Below, one piece after another: positions 34,109 to 42,690 of a stretch of DNA of 64,000 nucleotides (positions within the stretch are counted from its first letter, which is position 1; each line of letters opens with the position of its first letter). The position numbers and the translations under genes are program-made. The stretch is from Aulosira sp. FACHB-615. Its GTDB lineage: Bacteria; Cyanobacteriota; Cyanobacteriia; Cyanobacteriales; Nostocaceae. The stretch is from the NCBI RefSeq assembly GCF_014698045.1, contig NZ_JACJSE010000009.1, positions 62,001 to 126,000 on the forward strand. The letters run 5' to 3'. The notes beneath the pieces are model-generated. The model worked only from the letters and a program-made list of their open reading frames with translations. It searched no databases and was not told the DNA's origin.

Positions 34109-35311
34109 TTAATATTTCACACAAGTTTTTGTTCTGGTGGTGCGCTTTTTATAGCTGAGTACACCCAATAAAGGTGTCAGCAATAGTATAGCGGTCAGTG
34201 TTGATGGTTCATCCACCCTGACTGGTGGTGGTGTGGTTGGGGTTGGGTTGGGAGTAGGTTGAACAGGTGGAACCACTGGAGGAATTGTGACTGCACGAGA
34301 GGAATTACCACCACCTCCACCTGTCAGGAGTAATAGCAATAAAAGCGCCGGACTGAGATACAAGGGGTTAAAAGCACTTCCAGTTATGGTACCAACATCT
34401 AAAGCTAGTCCAGTATCTGACTCTAGCAAAAATGAGTCTGGTTCTAATAATGCGATGTCGGGGTTGAGTTCTTCACCACCTATAGGGATACCTTCAATGT
34501 TGTCTAACTCTTTTGGTGTGTCCAGAGATACCCGCCCATAGTTAGGACTTGTTGTGTAGTTAGGTGAATAGGGAAAGGAAAAGATTCTTAAAATGTTTTC
34601 TTGTAGTGCCTCTTCATTTCCAGTTTTTAAAGCATTTAACCCTTGCGAGAGGTTATTTAAATAAAACTGCGTCATCTCAGGAGGCAAATCTAAAGCACGA
34701 ATCTGCTGTTGGAGATTTGGAATTTTTGATACCTCAACCAAGAGTTCACGCCCGAAAGAATACTTCAAATCTAATAGTCCTTCTCTGGGACTAAGAGAAT
34801 TATCACCTCTAGATATTGGTGACCAAGCAAAGTTTCTAGTCACTGCACCCAAACCAGCCACCGGACTACGGCTCACAGGCTGGCCGAGGACGTATTGATA
34901 ACCATCCACAATTGATGGAGACTGTCTTTTCCAAAACGATGCAAACGGAATTTCTGGCAATCTTTCATTGTTGCCATAAAAAGCCGCGAAATTCTGGTAG
35001 TTTTGCTGTCCCCCGGCGGCTCGAATTACTAAATCGTAGTAACTAGGGCCACCATTAATTGCCAGTAATTGTTGCAGGACTGTGCCAGTTTTATTACAGC
35101 CAGTACCACTACCCACAATACAGCTAGGGATGACGATCGCATCGCTGAGATTACGATTTTCTAGCTGATATTGGAGGTACTCACGCTCCAGTCCTCTTTG
35201 GATTTTACGCTGTCCTACATTTAGTTGTGCGTTAGCAGATTGGCAAACAGACAATACTACTGCCAAAGACGTTAACGAAATTCCTATGCTTTTGACAGTT
35301 GATTTCAACAA
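34109..35311 (-). CDS. Secreted protein with PEP-CTERM-like C-terminal sorting signal
   Basis: A protein of about 400 residues. Signal peptide: STVKSIGISLTSLAVVLSV with cleavage after SANA. The middle domain (residues 30-270) is not recognised. A hydrophobic stretch (LYLSPALLLLLLLTGGGGG) and a Pro/Thr-rich linker precede the end VDEPSTLTAILLLTPLLGVL then SYKKRT. This is the motif-helix-basic layout of PEP-CTERM exosortase substrates, with DEPS instead of PEPS. I choose a TTG start at 35311, 7 bases after AGGAG; no ATG is available. It follows the 35369-36085 gene by 57 bp. Confidence 0.75.
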   Translation of the reverse strand: MLKSTVKSIGISLTSLAVVLSVCQSANAQLNVGQRKIQRGLEREYLQYQLENRNLSDAIVIPSCIVGSGTGCNKTGTVLQQLLAINGGPSYYDLVIRAAGGQQNYQNFAAFYGNNERLPEIPFASFWKRQSPSIVDGYQYVLGQPVSRSPVAGLGAVTRNFAWSPISRGDNSLSPREGLLDLKYSFGRELLVEVSKIPNLQQQIRALDLPPEMTQFYLNNLSQGLNALKTGNEEALQENILRIFSFPYSPNYTTSPNYGRVSLDTPKELDNIEGIPIGGEELNPDIALLEPDSFLLESDTGLALDVGTITGSAFNPLYLSPALLLLLLLTGGGGGNSSRAVTIPPVVPPVQPTPNPTPTTPPPVRVDEPSTLTAILLLTPLLGVLSYKKRTTRTKTCVKY

Positions 35312-35368
35312 GATACATCTCCTGGTCAATAAACGAAACACCACTCACAAGCCATTCAATCATTCGTG

Positions 35369-36085
35369 TTATTTTTGGTTAGGTTGGATATTCTCTCCTA
35401 CAGAAGTTGGCACTGCACTCTTGGTTGAGTTGGCATTGACTTTATCAGATATTTGAATGTTGAGGGTAATTGCTGTCCCTTTGATTTCTCCTGCTGCACC
35501 ATTACCAATGGTGTGGTAGACGACTAAAGCACGGTTGGGTTGGTCAAACAAAAACCCGCGACGGGAAGCTTTGATTTTGCCTTCTTTGACTAAAGAGATA
35601 AAGGATTCTAAATATCTACGTATGCTTTGACGATTTTCTTGATCACCATTGAGATGATGCTCAATCAGCGTCATAAAAAAATCTAAGGTGCGGTTATCTT
35701 GACCTTCAATTAAATTCCCACCGTCTAAAAAAGAACTGCCAACCAGCTTTCCATTTAGCTCTTGAACTTTAAATAAGGTGTAATAACGTCCTTCTTTTTT
35801 CGGGTCATTGACATAACATACCCAGGAACCATCTTTGCTCTGAGTAAATCCCTCAGCAGCTAGGTATGAAAATAAAGAATTGCTAGTTTTGGCTTGGGGT
35901 GGTGGTAATAAAGATTCCACAGGATCTAAAGAGCAAATCCGCTCTGTTGTGGGTTGGGGTTCTTTGGGAGCCTCTTGGGCGTAAGCTGGTAACGAATTAT
36001 GTTTTAAGGTTGTCGCCGTGGCTATTGCTGTAAATGTTAGTAGTTGCAGCGCAAATGACCTAGATAAACCTGGAATTATCTTCAT
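35369..36085 (-). CDS. Secreted protein of unknown function
   Basis: A 238-residue exported protein. The signal peptide runs MKIIPGLSRSFALQLLTFTA to about SLPAYA. The mature part has GSWVCYVNDPKKEGRYYTLF and a helical segment (DFFMTLIEHHLNGDQENRQS), then SRRGFLFDQPNRALVVYHTI. I recognise no family. ATG 36085 has AAAGG 6 bases upstream; the frame extends 11 codons to a TTG. It is the first gene of a likely two-gene operon with the PEP-CTERM-like protein gene. Confidence 0.7.
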   Translation of the reverse strand: MKIIPGLSRSFALQLLTFTAIATATTLKHNSLPAYAQEAPKEPQPTTERICSLDPVESLLPPPQAKTSNSLFSYLAAEGFTQSKDGSWVCYVNDPKKEGRYYTLFKVQELNGKLVGSSFLDGGNLIEGQDNRTLDFFMTLIEHHLNGDQENRQSIRRYLESFISLVKEGKIKASRRGFLFDQPNRALVVYHTIGNGAAGEIKGTAITLNIQISDKVNANSTKSAVPTSVGENIQPNQK

Positions 36086-36878
36086 ATTTTTACCTTTTAT
36101 TTTTGCTTGGGGTGTCAATAATAGGGATTTTTAATAGATATAGGTTGAGCTCTTAAATCATAGAACCAAAGTAAGTTTTCTTTCTTTGAAGTTTTATCGG
36201 TTTCTACGGGGTTTCATTGTAGCAATTTATAAGATTTCATAAAGCTGCTTTTTGGTAGCAATTTTTCTCAGTGTCGGATTTGCAGAACTTAACCAATAAT
36301 TTAAAAATGTATACATTATATCTGTCTGCTACTGACTTTAATCCAGCTTTCTTGATTACAAGAATTTAAAATTTCTACAAATAAAAATGGCAGTAAACAT
36401 CTCAGCAAGATTTTCGTGATTTTTCTTTTTTTAACTTTTGGCAATTTGAGAAAGAATGATTGGTGGTAGTTATCTATGTGATTTTGGCTAACAAAAAGTT
36501 GTAACTATTCCAACTTAAGTTTTGGGATTATGAGTTGATATTGTCACAGTAACAGAGATTTATCTGCCTAACATCAAGCTCTTGTTATGTTTTTAACTGT
36601 GCTATTAGGTATTTTAGCTGGTTGATGTTTGATACCTTGGTGTAATGTTTCATTCATATTTTTATTTAAGCAGACAAAAATTATGCCTGATTGTTTTGCT
36701 CAAAAATTCTACCATTGGGTAGAGGTTATCTATGCCTAATTGTAGGCAAGTTTAGAAAACTGAACACTGCAACTTAAAGTTTAAAGACATTTTATCTCTA
36801 AATCTTAAGTGAATATTAAGAAAAGTAAGTATATACTTATAGAAGTATAAAGAAAAATAAAGAATAACTTATACACGT
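36086..36878. other. Long AT-rich intergenic region
   Basis: About 790 bp upstream of the secreted-protein pair and downstream of cysA. It has poly-T/A tracts and no gene, palindrome or recognised repeat that I can support. It should contain the promoter for the minus-strand pair. Confidence 0.4.
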
Positions 36879-37096
36879 AGGAGTTACGCATCAAGAGGGT
36901 GTGGAGGTTTGGAACACCTATACACAAGGTTACGCATAAAAACGAAAAATCAAGTGTTTTGGCGAGGGTGTAGGGGTACAGGGGTGTATGTATTAAGCCA
37001 CACACCCTTGCACCCTTACACCCAATCTTCATAGACAATCTTGGTGCGTAAGTCCTGAGAGTTTATGTTTGGGAGTACCTTCTGGCGTAAGTCCTA
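36879..37096. mobile_element. Small inverted-repeat element, family B, nested double copy
   Basis: An inner copy (36929-37056) runs from GGTTACGCATAAAAACG to GGTGCGTAAGTCCT. It is flanked by outer ends AGGAGTTACGCATCAAG (36879) and CTGGCGTAAGTCCTAAC (37096). The simplest reading is one element of the family inserted in another. No gene inside; the 77-codon frame across it is a by-product. Confidence 0.7.
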
Positions 37097-37101
37097 ACAG
37101 C

Positions 37102-37137
37102 AAAAAAGAAGGATAAATGTACTTCATCCTTCTTTTG
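37102..37137 (-). terminator. Rho-independent terminator of cysA
   Basis: Stem AAAAGAAGGAT / ATCCTTCTTTT with an 11-base loop. On the minus strand the stem runs into TTTTTT. It lies 25 bp past the cysA stop codon. Confidence 0.9.
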
Positions 37138-37161
37138 CAAGTAATTATTTAATTTTTAACT

Positions 37162-38178
37162 TTAGATTGAGTAGTATACCGGAAAGGATTTGGCATCTTT
37201 GGGTTTGACGTAAACCCGTTGTTGTGGCTCTAACTCTAATTCGTTGAAGCGATCGCGTGTGAGATGAGCTGTTACTACTTGTCCATCATCTAAAGTTAAT
37301 TCTACTTGAATTTCCCAACCCAGATGAATTAAGCGGCTGACTTTAGCAGATGCCGTTGCACCATTGGCTTGTTTTTCAATAATGACATCTTGGGGACGTA
37401 AAAACACTTCTGGGTGTGGTGCATCAAATCCAGAGCTTTGGAAAATTCTGGAAGTGTTTGGTAAAACATTCACCGGGCCGATAAAACTCATCACAAATGC
37501 CGACGCGGGATTATCGTAAATCTCTGCTGGTGTACCTACCTGTTCCACCCGTCCTTTATTCATGACTACGACCTCATCCGACACTTCCATTGCTTCTTCT
37601 TGGTCGTGGGTAACAAAAACAGTGGTAACATGAACTTCATCATGGAGGCGGCGTAACCATGCCCGTAAATCTTTCCGCACTTTGGCATCCAGCGCACCAA
37701 AGGGTTCATCCAACAATAACACCTCCGGTTCGACTGCCAAGGCTCTCGCTAATGCTACCCGTTGTCTTTGACCACCAGATAACTGTGAAGGATAGCGATC
37801 GCCTAATCCACCCAATTGTACTAGCTCTAGTAACTGTTCTACCCGCCCTTGAATTTTCTTAGTTGGGGCTTTGCGAATTTCTAAACCAAAAGCAATATTT
37901 TGCCGCACAGTCATGTGCTTGAACAAAGCATAATGCTGAAACACAAACCCAATATTTCGTTCTTGCACACTTTGATAAGTAGCATCTTTTCCAGTCAGAA
38001 GGATTTTGCCACTATCTGGCATTTCTAAACCAGCAATTAGCCTCAGTAAAGTAGATTTACCAGAACCAGATGGCCCAAGCAATGCCACCAGTGAACCACT
38101 TTTAACTGTTAAGTCAACTTGGTCAACTGCCTTAAAACTACCAAAATTTTTGGATACATTCTCAACTACTATGCCCAC
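37162..38178 (-). CDS. cysA: Sulfate/thiosulfate ABC transporter ATP-binding protein CysA
   Basis: A 338-residue ATPase of the sulfate/thiosulfate importer. Walker A GPSGSGKST, signature LSGGQRQRVALARAL, Walker B VLLLDEPFGALDAKVRKDLR and the CysA-specific DAKSFPVYYSI end are all present, with a TOBE-like C-terminal domain (from about residue 240). The permeases CysT/CysW and a sulfate-binding protein are not next to it, so this is a solitary gene in this genome region. A strong terminator follows. Confidence 0.93.
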   Translation of the reverse strand: MGIVVENVSKNFGSFKAVDQVDLTVKSGSLVALLGPSGSGKSTLLRLIAGLEMPDSGKILLTGKDATYQSVQERNIGFVFQHYALFKHMTVRQNIAFGLEIRKAPTKKIQGRVEQLLELVQLGGLGDRYPSQLSGGQRQRVALARALAVEPEVLLLDEPFGALDAKVRKDLRAWLRRLHDEVHVTTVFVTHDQEEAMEVSDEVVVMNKGRVEQVGTPAEIYDNPASAFVMSFIGPVNVLPNTSRIFQSSGFDAPHPEVFLRPQDVIIEKQANGATASAKVSRLIHLGWEIQVELTLDDGQVVTAHLTRDRFNELELEPQQRVYVKPKDAKSFPVYYSI

Positions 38179-38280
38179 CGCCGTTGTCCCTCTGCTATTC
38201 TTACCCCGGTATGTTGCTAGATTTACCGTGTTACATATATATCATACATAGATTTTTAACTCAAATTCTGTGACTTTACC

Positions 38281-38316
38281 CATAACTTTGCCGCTACTGG
38301 AAGCATAACTTTGCCG
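38281..38316. repeat. Direct repeats CATAACTTTGCCG left of the IS630 remnant
   Basis: CATAACTTTGCCG occurs at 38281-38293 and 38304-38316, with a weaker ACTTTACC just before. Two variants in the same orientation lie right of the element at 39739 and 39766. They lie outside the inverted ends of the IS, so they may belong to the target site or to an older repeat. Confidence 0.6.
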
Positions 38317-38415
38317 TCAACAACACTACAAGGCTCATTCTTGTGTCAGCTAATTTTGTAAGCTAATCGGCACTAAAGTTGCATAATAATAAGATGAAGC
38401 CGTTCAAAAGCAACT

Positions 38416-39690
38416 ATGCCGCCCCCAGCCAAAAACTTTTTAAAACCGTCACAAGTCAGCAATCTACAAGAAGCTCTAAAAGAAAGCGTAGCTACCACAC
38501 GTTAGGGAAAGAATACTTATCATTCTGCTGCAAAATGATGGGAAACCACAACAAGAAATTGCAAAGTTTTTGGGCTGTTCGCACAGAACAGTAGCATATT
38601 GGTGTATGCACGGTGATCCAGATGATCTAGAAACTCTACATAATAAAAGAGAGTACGCATATTATCGAAAAGCGACTCCTGAATATATTGAACTATTATT
38701 AAAAACTGTTGACCAAGACCCATCAGAATTAGGTTACGAATTTGGGAAATGGACAGCAGAAAGACTAGCCAAGTATTTAACCGAGAAAACAGGGATTGAT
38801 TTAAGTAGTTCTCAAGTGAGGAGGATATTAAAGAGAAAAAAGTATAGTTATATCTGGGCTAAATATGATTTAGAAGATAAACAAAACCCAATAGAAAGAG
38901 CGAAGTTTAAAGAAAAACTTGCTCAATATTTATTAATAGCGCGAGAACAACCAGAACGTTTACAGGTATGGTTTTGGGATGAGAGTGGGTTCAGTTTACG
39001 TGTGATTCGGCGTAAGGGTTGGGGTAAAAAAGGAAAACGTAAAAATGTTCCAGGACAACGACGTTGTGGTCGTGTTAATGTCATTGGAGCAATCAGAGAA
39101 TTAGACCGAAAACGAGTATGCTTTTTCGTTAAAAAAGGAAACGCAGATATTTTTTATGAGCAATTACAACAATTAAATGAATTAATTAAGCAAGAATGGA
39201 TAAATCAAGGAAACAGTTTTGAAGATTTTGAAAAATCTGGGTCGAAGATTATTTTAATTTTAGATAATGCAAGCTTTCATAAACGTAAAGATATTCTAGC
39301 TAAAATATCTGAAGAATTTCCTAATTTTGTCCGAGAATTTTTACCTGCTTACAGTCCTGATTACAACATTATCGAGTTAGTCTGGCACTCATGTAAAGAA
39401 TATATTGCCCATCGTCTGTTTAAATCAGTAGATGAATTAAAGTCACTGCTAGATGAGCTATTAAATCAAGGCGAGTTAGTTATACCAAATTAAAAAATGA
39501 TTGCGACAGATTGATGGCTCAAAAGCTTACCGATCAACCCTTACCCAATCCAAAATCTGTCTTGAAAAGTTTGCTCAAGTCGGGGAACCCGCCCACGCAA
39601 CTTTTCGCAAAATCTAAAATCCAAAATGGTATTATTAAGTGGCATCGAAAAATCAAAAATAAAGGTAATAGCGACTATGTTGCAGCTTAA
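38416..39690 (+). pseudogene. IS630-family transposase, frameshifted and interrupted
   Basis: Residues MPPPAKNFLKPSQVSNLQEA begin at ATG 38416 and stop at TAG 38503. Reading continues in the +1 frame from about 38504 (RERILIILLQNDGKPQQEIA, a helix-turn-helix) to 39493. The DDE triad is seen in VWFWDESGFSL, IILILDNASFHK and SPDYNIIELVWHSCKEY. At 39482 the frame runs into an inserted element and ends as GELVIPN. Past the insert the true tail resumes: IIKWHRKIKNKGNSDYVAA and stop at 39690. The first frame change could be programmed frameshifting or a mutation. Confidence 0.88.
39482..39632. mobile_element. Small inverted-repeat element family E inserted in the transposase, with 50-bp nested insert
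   Basis: Ends ATACCAAATT and CCAAAATGGTAT match the copy at 20263-20363, as does the interior CTCAAAAGCTTACCGATCAA. At 39559-39608 it carries a 50-bp insert placed between two AAAATCT units that are adjacent in the other copy. The insert is itself palindromic (GAAAAGTTTG ... CAACTTTTC). Confidence 0.9.
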
Positions 39691-39738
39691 ATGCCGATTA
39701 GCTTAATTTACGTTGATTTTTTTTCAAAATTTTTCAGG

Positions 39739-39788
39739 CATGATTTTGCCGTTACAGTTTTCAAGCATAGCTTTGCCGTTGCGGCAAA
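39739..39788. repeat. Direct repeats and palindrome right of the IS630 remnant
   Basis: CATGATTTTGCCG (39739-39751) and CATAGCTTTGCCG (39766-39778) are variants of the left-side CATAACTTTGCCG repeats, in the same orientation. TTTGCCG-TTG-CGGCAAA forms a palindrome at about 39772-39788. Confidence 0.55.
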
Positions 39789-39839
39789 ACCAAACTTTAA
39801 ATCACAAAACAACAAATAATTAGTCACTGTACAACAAAT

Positions 39840-39912
<73 letters not shown>

Positions 39913-39956
39913 TTAACCACACAATTTACAAGGATAGCGCATATTTATCTAGATAG

Positions 39957-41054
39957 TCAAGCATAAGGATATTTTTGATCTTGCCTTCTAGTACTGGCTA
40001 ACTCAGAGGCTAATTGAATTGCGGCTTTCATACTGGTGGGGTCAGCAATTCCTTTACCTGCAATATCAAATGCTGTACCGTGGTCGGGTGAAGTGCGGAC
40101 AAATGGTAAACCAATGGAAGTATTCACGGCGCGGTCAAAGGCCATGAGTTTGACAGGAATCAAGCCTTGGTCGTGGTACAGTGCCAAATACGCATCGGCT
40201 GGATTCTGGATGGATGAATTACCATACCAAGCTTGACCAGGTTTCACCCACATTGTATCGGGAGGGATTGGCCCTTCTAAGAGCAATTGAGGGCGTTTCT
40301 GCTGTTCTTGTTTGATCCAAGGAATCAACCAATCGAGTTCTTCGGTTCCTAGTTGTCCTTGTTCGCCACTGTGGGGATTTAAACCTGCGATCGCAATTCT
40401 CGGTTTACTAATACCAAAGTCTGTTTGTAAGCACTCTACCAATAAATCTAGTTTTTGGCTGAGTAATTGGGGTGTGAGTGTATCTGCTACTTGGCGTAGG
40501 GGAATATGTGTTGTAGCTAACAGGGTGCGGATTGTCCAACCAGTGTAAGGCGATCGCGCTACAAATAACATCCCATATCGCTCTACATTTGATTTTTCTG
40601 CCAAAAGTTCTGTTTGACCAGGATAATTATAACCTGCGGCTTTCCAAGCCGATTTCGCAATGGGCGCTGTAACTATACCATCAAATTCACCTGCTAATGT
40701 TTGGGCGATCGCATATTCCATATAAGCAAAACTCGCCGCACCACTCACCCCATTACCCACACCTGGAACAATTTCATCGAGATTTTCCTGCAACTGCACA
40801 TCAATAACTTTTAAGCTGTGGGGATTTGCCAAGGCGACTAAATTACCCGATAAATTTAATTGGTCATAAGTCTGCACTAACCAATTTTGATTTCCTACTA
40901 CCGTGACATCACAATTTTGAGTTACTTCTGGATCAGCCAAAGCTTTTAATATTACTTCTGTCCCAATTCCTGCGGGATCTCCCAATGTTAGTGCTAATCG
41001 AGGCCGAATTACTTTGTGTGATTTGGCTATGAGATTTGGCTCGCTTTGATACAT
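39957..41054 (-). CDS. pdxA: 4-hydroxythreonine-4-phosphate dehydrogenase PdxA
   Basis: A 365-residue NAD-dependent metal enzyme of the DXP-dependent pyridoxal phosphate pathway. The family marks are ALTLGDPAGIGTEVILKAL at the N-terminus, GIVTAPIAKSAWKAAG, the His metal ligand in TGQTELLAE context, ALYHDQGLIPVKLMAF and LPFVRTSPDHGTAFDIAGKG. The length is slightly above the bacterial norm because of an N-terminal extension (MYQSEPNLIAKSHKVIRP). It is monocistronic and followed by tRNA-Val. Confidence 0.96.
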   Translation of the reverse strand: MYQSEPNLIAKSHKVIRPRLALTLGDPAGIGTEVILKALADPEVTQNCDVTVVGNQNWLVQTYDQLNLSGNLVALANPHSLKVIDVQLQENLDEIVPGVGNGVSGAASFAYMEYAIAQTLAGEFDGIVTAPIAKSAWKAAGYNYPGQTELLAEKSNVERYGMLFVARSPYTGWTIRTLLATTHIPLRQVADTLTPQLLSQKLDLLVECLQTDFGISKPRIAIAGLNPHSGEQGQLGTEELDWLIPWIKQEQQKRPQLLLEGPIPPDTMWVKPGQAWYGNSSIQNPADAYLALYHDQGLIPVKLMAFDRAVNTSIGLPFVRTSPDHGTAFDIAGKGIADPTSMKAAIQLASELASTRRQDQKYPYA

Positions 41055-41315
41055 AAGGCTAATTTATCTCGATTTGTCATGGAATTGCCTTGATCCCGCA
41101 ATCATCGGGATTAACCATCAAACTAGTTTAGAATTGTTTACACAGGTCTAATTCAACGGTAGCTGTTGAGTAACTTCAGTCTATCTGGGGTCATTGGTAA
41201 AAGTAAAACTTCTACTCCTGATTTACCAGATGGCAACAAACAGCCCAAATTATATGCAATCTAAAGGTTAGCCTTTAGAATTATGACAAACGATTCACAA
41301 AGGAGACACACAACA

Positions 41316-41420
41316 ATGGGTGGCGAAATTTTCAGTACAGCTTTTCTGGCTTTTAGTTTAATCTTCGTGGGTTGGGCTTTAGGTGCTTTATTGCTGAAAA
41401 TTCAGGGTGCAGAAGAATAA
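41316..41420 (+). CDS. petM: Cytochrome b6f complex subunit PetM
   Basis: A 34-residue single-helix thylakoid protein: MGGEIFSTAFLAFSLIFV, then GWALGALLLKIQGAEE. The conserved FVGWALGALLLKIQGAEE end identifies PetM (subunit VII). It stabilises the cytochrome b6f complex between the photosystems. AAAGGAGA lies 9 bases before the ATG. A terminator follows at 41443. The next gene is ycf39, an assembly factor, on the same strand. Confidence 0.97.
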   Translation: MGGEIFSTAFLAFSLIFVGWALGALLLKIQGAEE

Positions 41421-41442
41421 TCTCTCTGGAATCTGAAAAAAT

Positions 41443-41476
41443 AGCGTGTCCGCACAACGGACAACGCTGTTTTCTT
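41443..41476 (+). terminator. Rho-independent terminator of petM
   Basis: AGCGTGTCCG and CGGACAACGCT form a stem with one bulged base around loop CACAA, followed by GTTTTCTT. It lies 22 bp past the petM stop codon. Confidence 0.85.
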
Positions 41477-41582
41477 AATTTTCGGGTATTAATTAATTTC
41501 TAAGAAAAGTGTAAACTTTTGTTTACGGATATAATTCTGTTAAGATTCTTTTCATAAAACATTAAGATTTAATACAGCCCTC

Positions 41583-42572
41583 ATGACATTACTAATAGTC
41601 GGTGCCACTGGCACCTTAGGAAGACAAGTGGCTCGTCGTGCGATCGATGAGGGGTATAAAGTGCGTTGTCTTGTCCGCAGTAGTAAAAAAGCGGCATTTC
41701 TCAAAGAGTGGGGCGCGGAACTCGTTCTCGGAGATTTGTGTTACCCCGAAACCTTACCAGCCGCCCTAGAAGGAGTCACCGCAATTATTGATGCAGCTAC
41801 TTCCCGTGCCACCGATTCTTTAACAATCAAGCAGGTAGACTGGGAAGGGCAAGTAGCCTTAATTCAAGCAGCCAAAGCGGCTGGTGTGGAACGTTTTATT
41901 TTCTTCTCTATAATTGATGCGGAAAAATACCCCGAAGTACCCCTAATGGAAATTAAGCGGTGTACAGAATTATTTTTAGCTGAATCGGGGCTTAACTACA
42001 CAGTTTTACGGTTAGCTGGCTTTATGCAGGGGCTAATTGGTCAATATGGTATCCCGATTTTAGAAGCACAGCCAGTTTGGGTAACTGGTGAGTCATCACC
42101 GATTGCTTATATGGATACTCAAGACATTGCGAAATTTGCTGTGCGGGCTTTGACTGTACCAGCCACAGAAAAACAAGCCTTCCCAGTTGTGGGAACTCGT
42201 GCTTGGAGTGCAGAAGAAATTATTAGCTTATGTGAACGCTTGTCTGGTAAAGATGCCAAAGTCACCAGAATGCCGTTAAACTTATTGCGGACTGTACGCC
42301 GATGTGTCCGGTTCTTTCAGTGGGGATGGAATGTGGCAGATAGGCTGGCGTTTACAGAAGTGTTGGCCAGTGGCAGACCATTAAACGCCCCAATGGATGA
42401 AGTGTATCAAGTATTTGGCTTAAATCAACAAGAAACAACTACTCTCGAAGTTTATTTACAAGAGTATTTTAGTAGAATTATGAAAAAGCTCAAAGAGCTA
42501 AACTACGAAAAAACCAAGACCAAAAAGCAAAAAGACAAACGATCGCCATTTAAAAAGGTTAATAGTCAATAG
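41583..42572 (+). CDS. ycf39: Ycf39-like NAD(P)-binding photosystem II assembly factor
   Basis: A 329-residue atypical short-chain dehydrogenase/NmrA-like protein. The Rossmann motif is LLIVGATGTLGRQVARRAID. It continues with KVRCLVRSSKKAAFLKEWGA and VRALTVP; the Tyr/Lys catalytic pair is absent, as in Ycf39. In Synechocystis Ycf39 with Hlips protects newly made D1 and delivers chlorophyll. The C-terminal tail is basic (KKLKELNYEKTKTKKQKDKR) and longer than in many homologues. It follows petM by 162 bp but behind a terminator. Confidence 0.92.
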   Translation: MTLLIVGATGTLGRQVARRAIDEGYKVRCLVRSSKKAAFLKEWGAELVLGDLCYPETLPAALEGVTAIIDAATSRATDSLTIKQVDWEGQVALIQAAKAAGVERFIFFSIIDAEKYPEVPLMEIKRCTELFLAESGLNYTVLRLAGFMQGLIGQYGIPILEAQPVWVTGESSPIAYMDTQDIAKFAVRALTVPATEKQAFPVVGTRAWSAEEIISLCERLSGKDAKVTRMPLNLLRTVRRCVRFFQWGWNVADRLAFTEVLASGRPLNAPMDEVYQVFGLNQQETTTLEVYLQEYFSRIMKKLKELNYEKTKTKKQKDKRSPFKKVNSQ

Positions 42573-42690
42573 TCATTCGTGCTGAGTAAAAAATGCTAGT
42601 CCCTAGCCTCTTTTTGACTTTTGCTCACGGACTCAAAATATGTCAGGATTACATAGTACAAAGCATCGCTAAAAGTTTGGATATTTGAAT

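Larger units (their letters stand above)
38359..39706 (+). mobile_element. IS630-family insertion sequence, disrupted
   Basis: Imperfect terminal inverted repeats run inward: TAAGCTAATCGGCACTAAAG at 38359 and its counterpart TTAAATGCCGATTAGCTTA at 39706, with GTTGCA next to each. Between them lies one transposase gene broken by a frame change near its start and by a 151-bp inverted-repeat element near its end. IS630 elements move by a DDE transposase into TA targets. This copy is very probably inactive itself. Confidence 0.8.

Noticed and set aside
36805..37038. 77-codon frame on the minus strand
   Set aside because: It reads through the nested family B element; its apparent protein is repeat translation.
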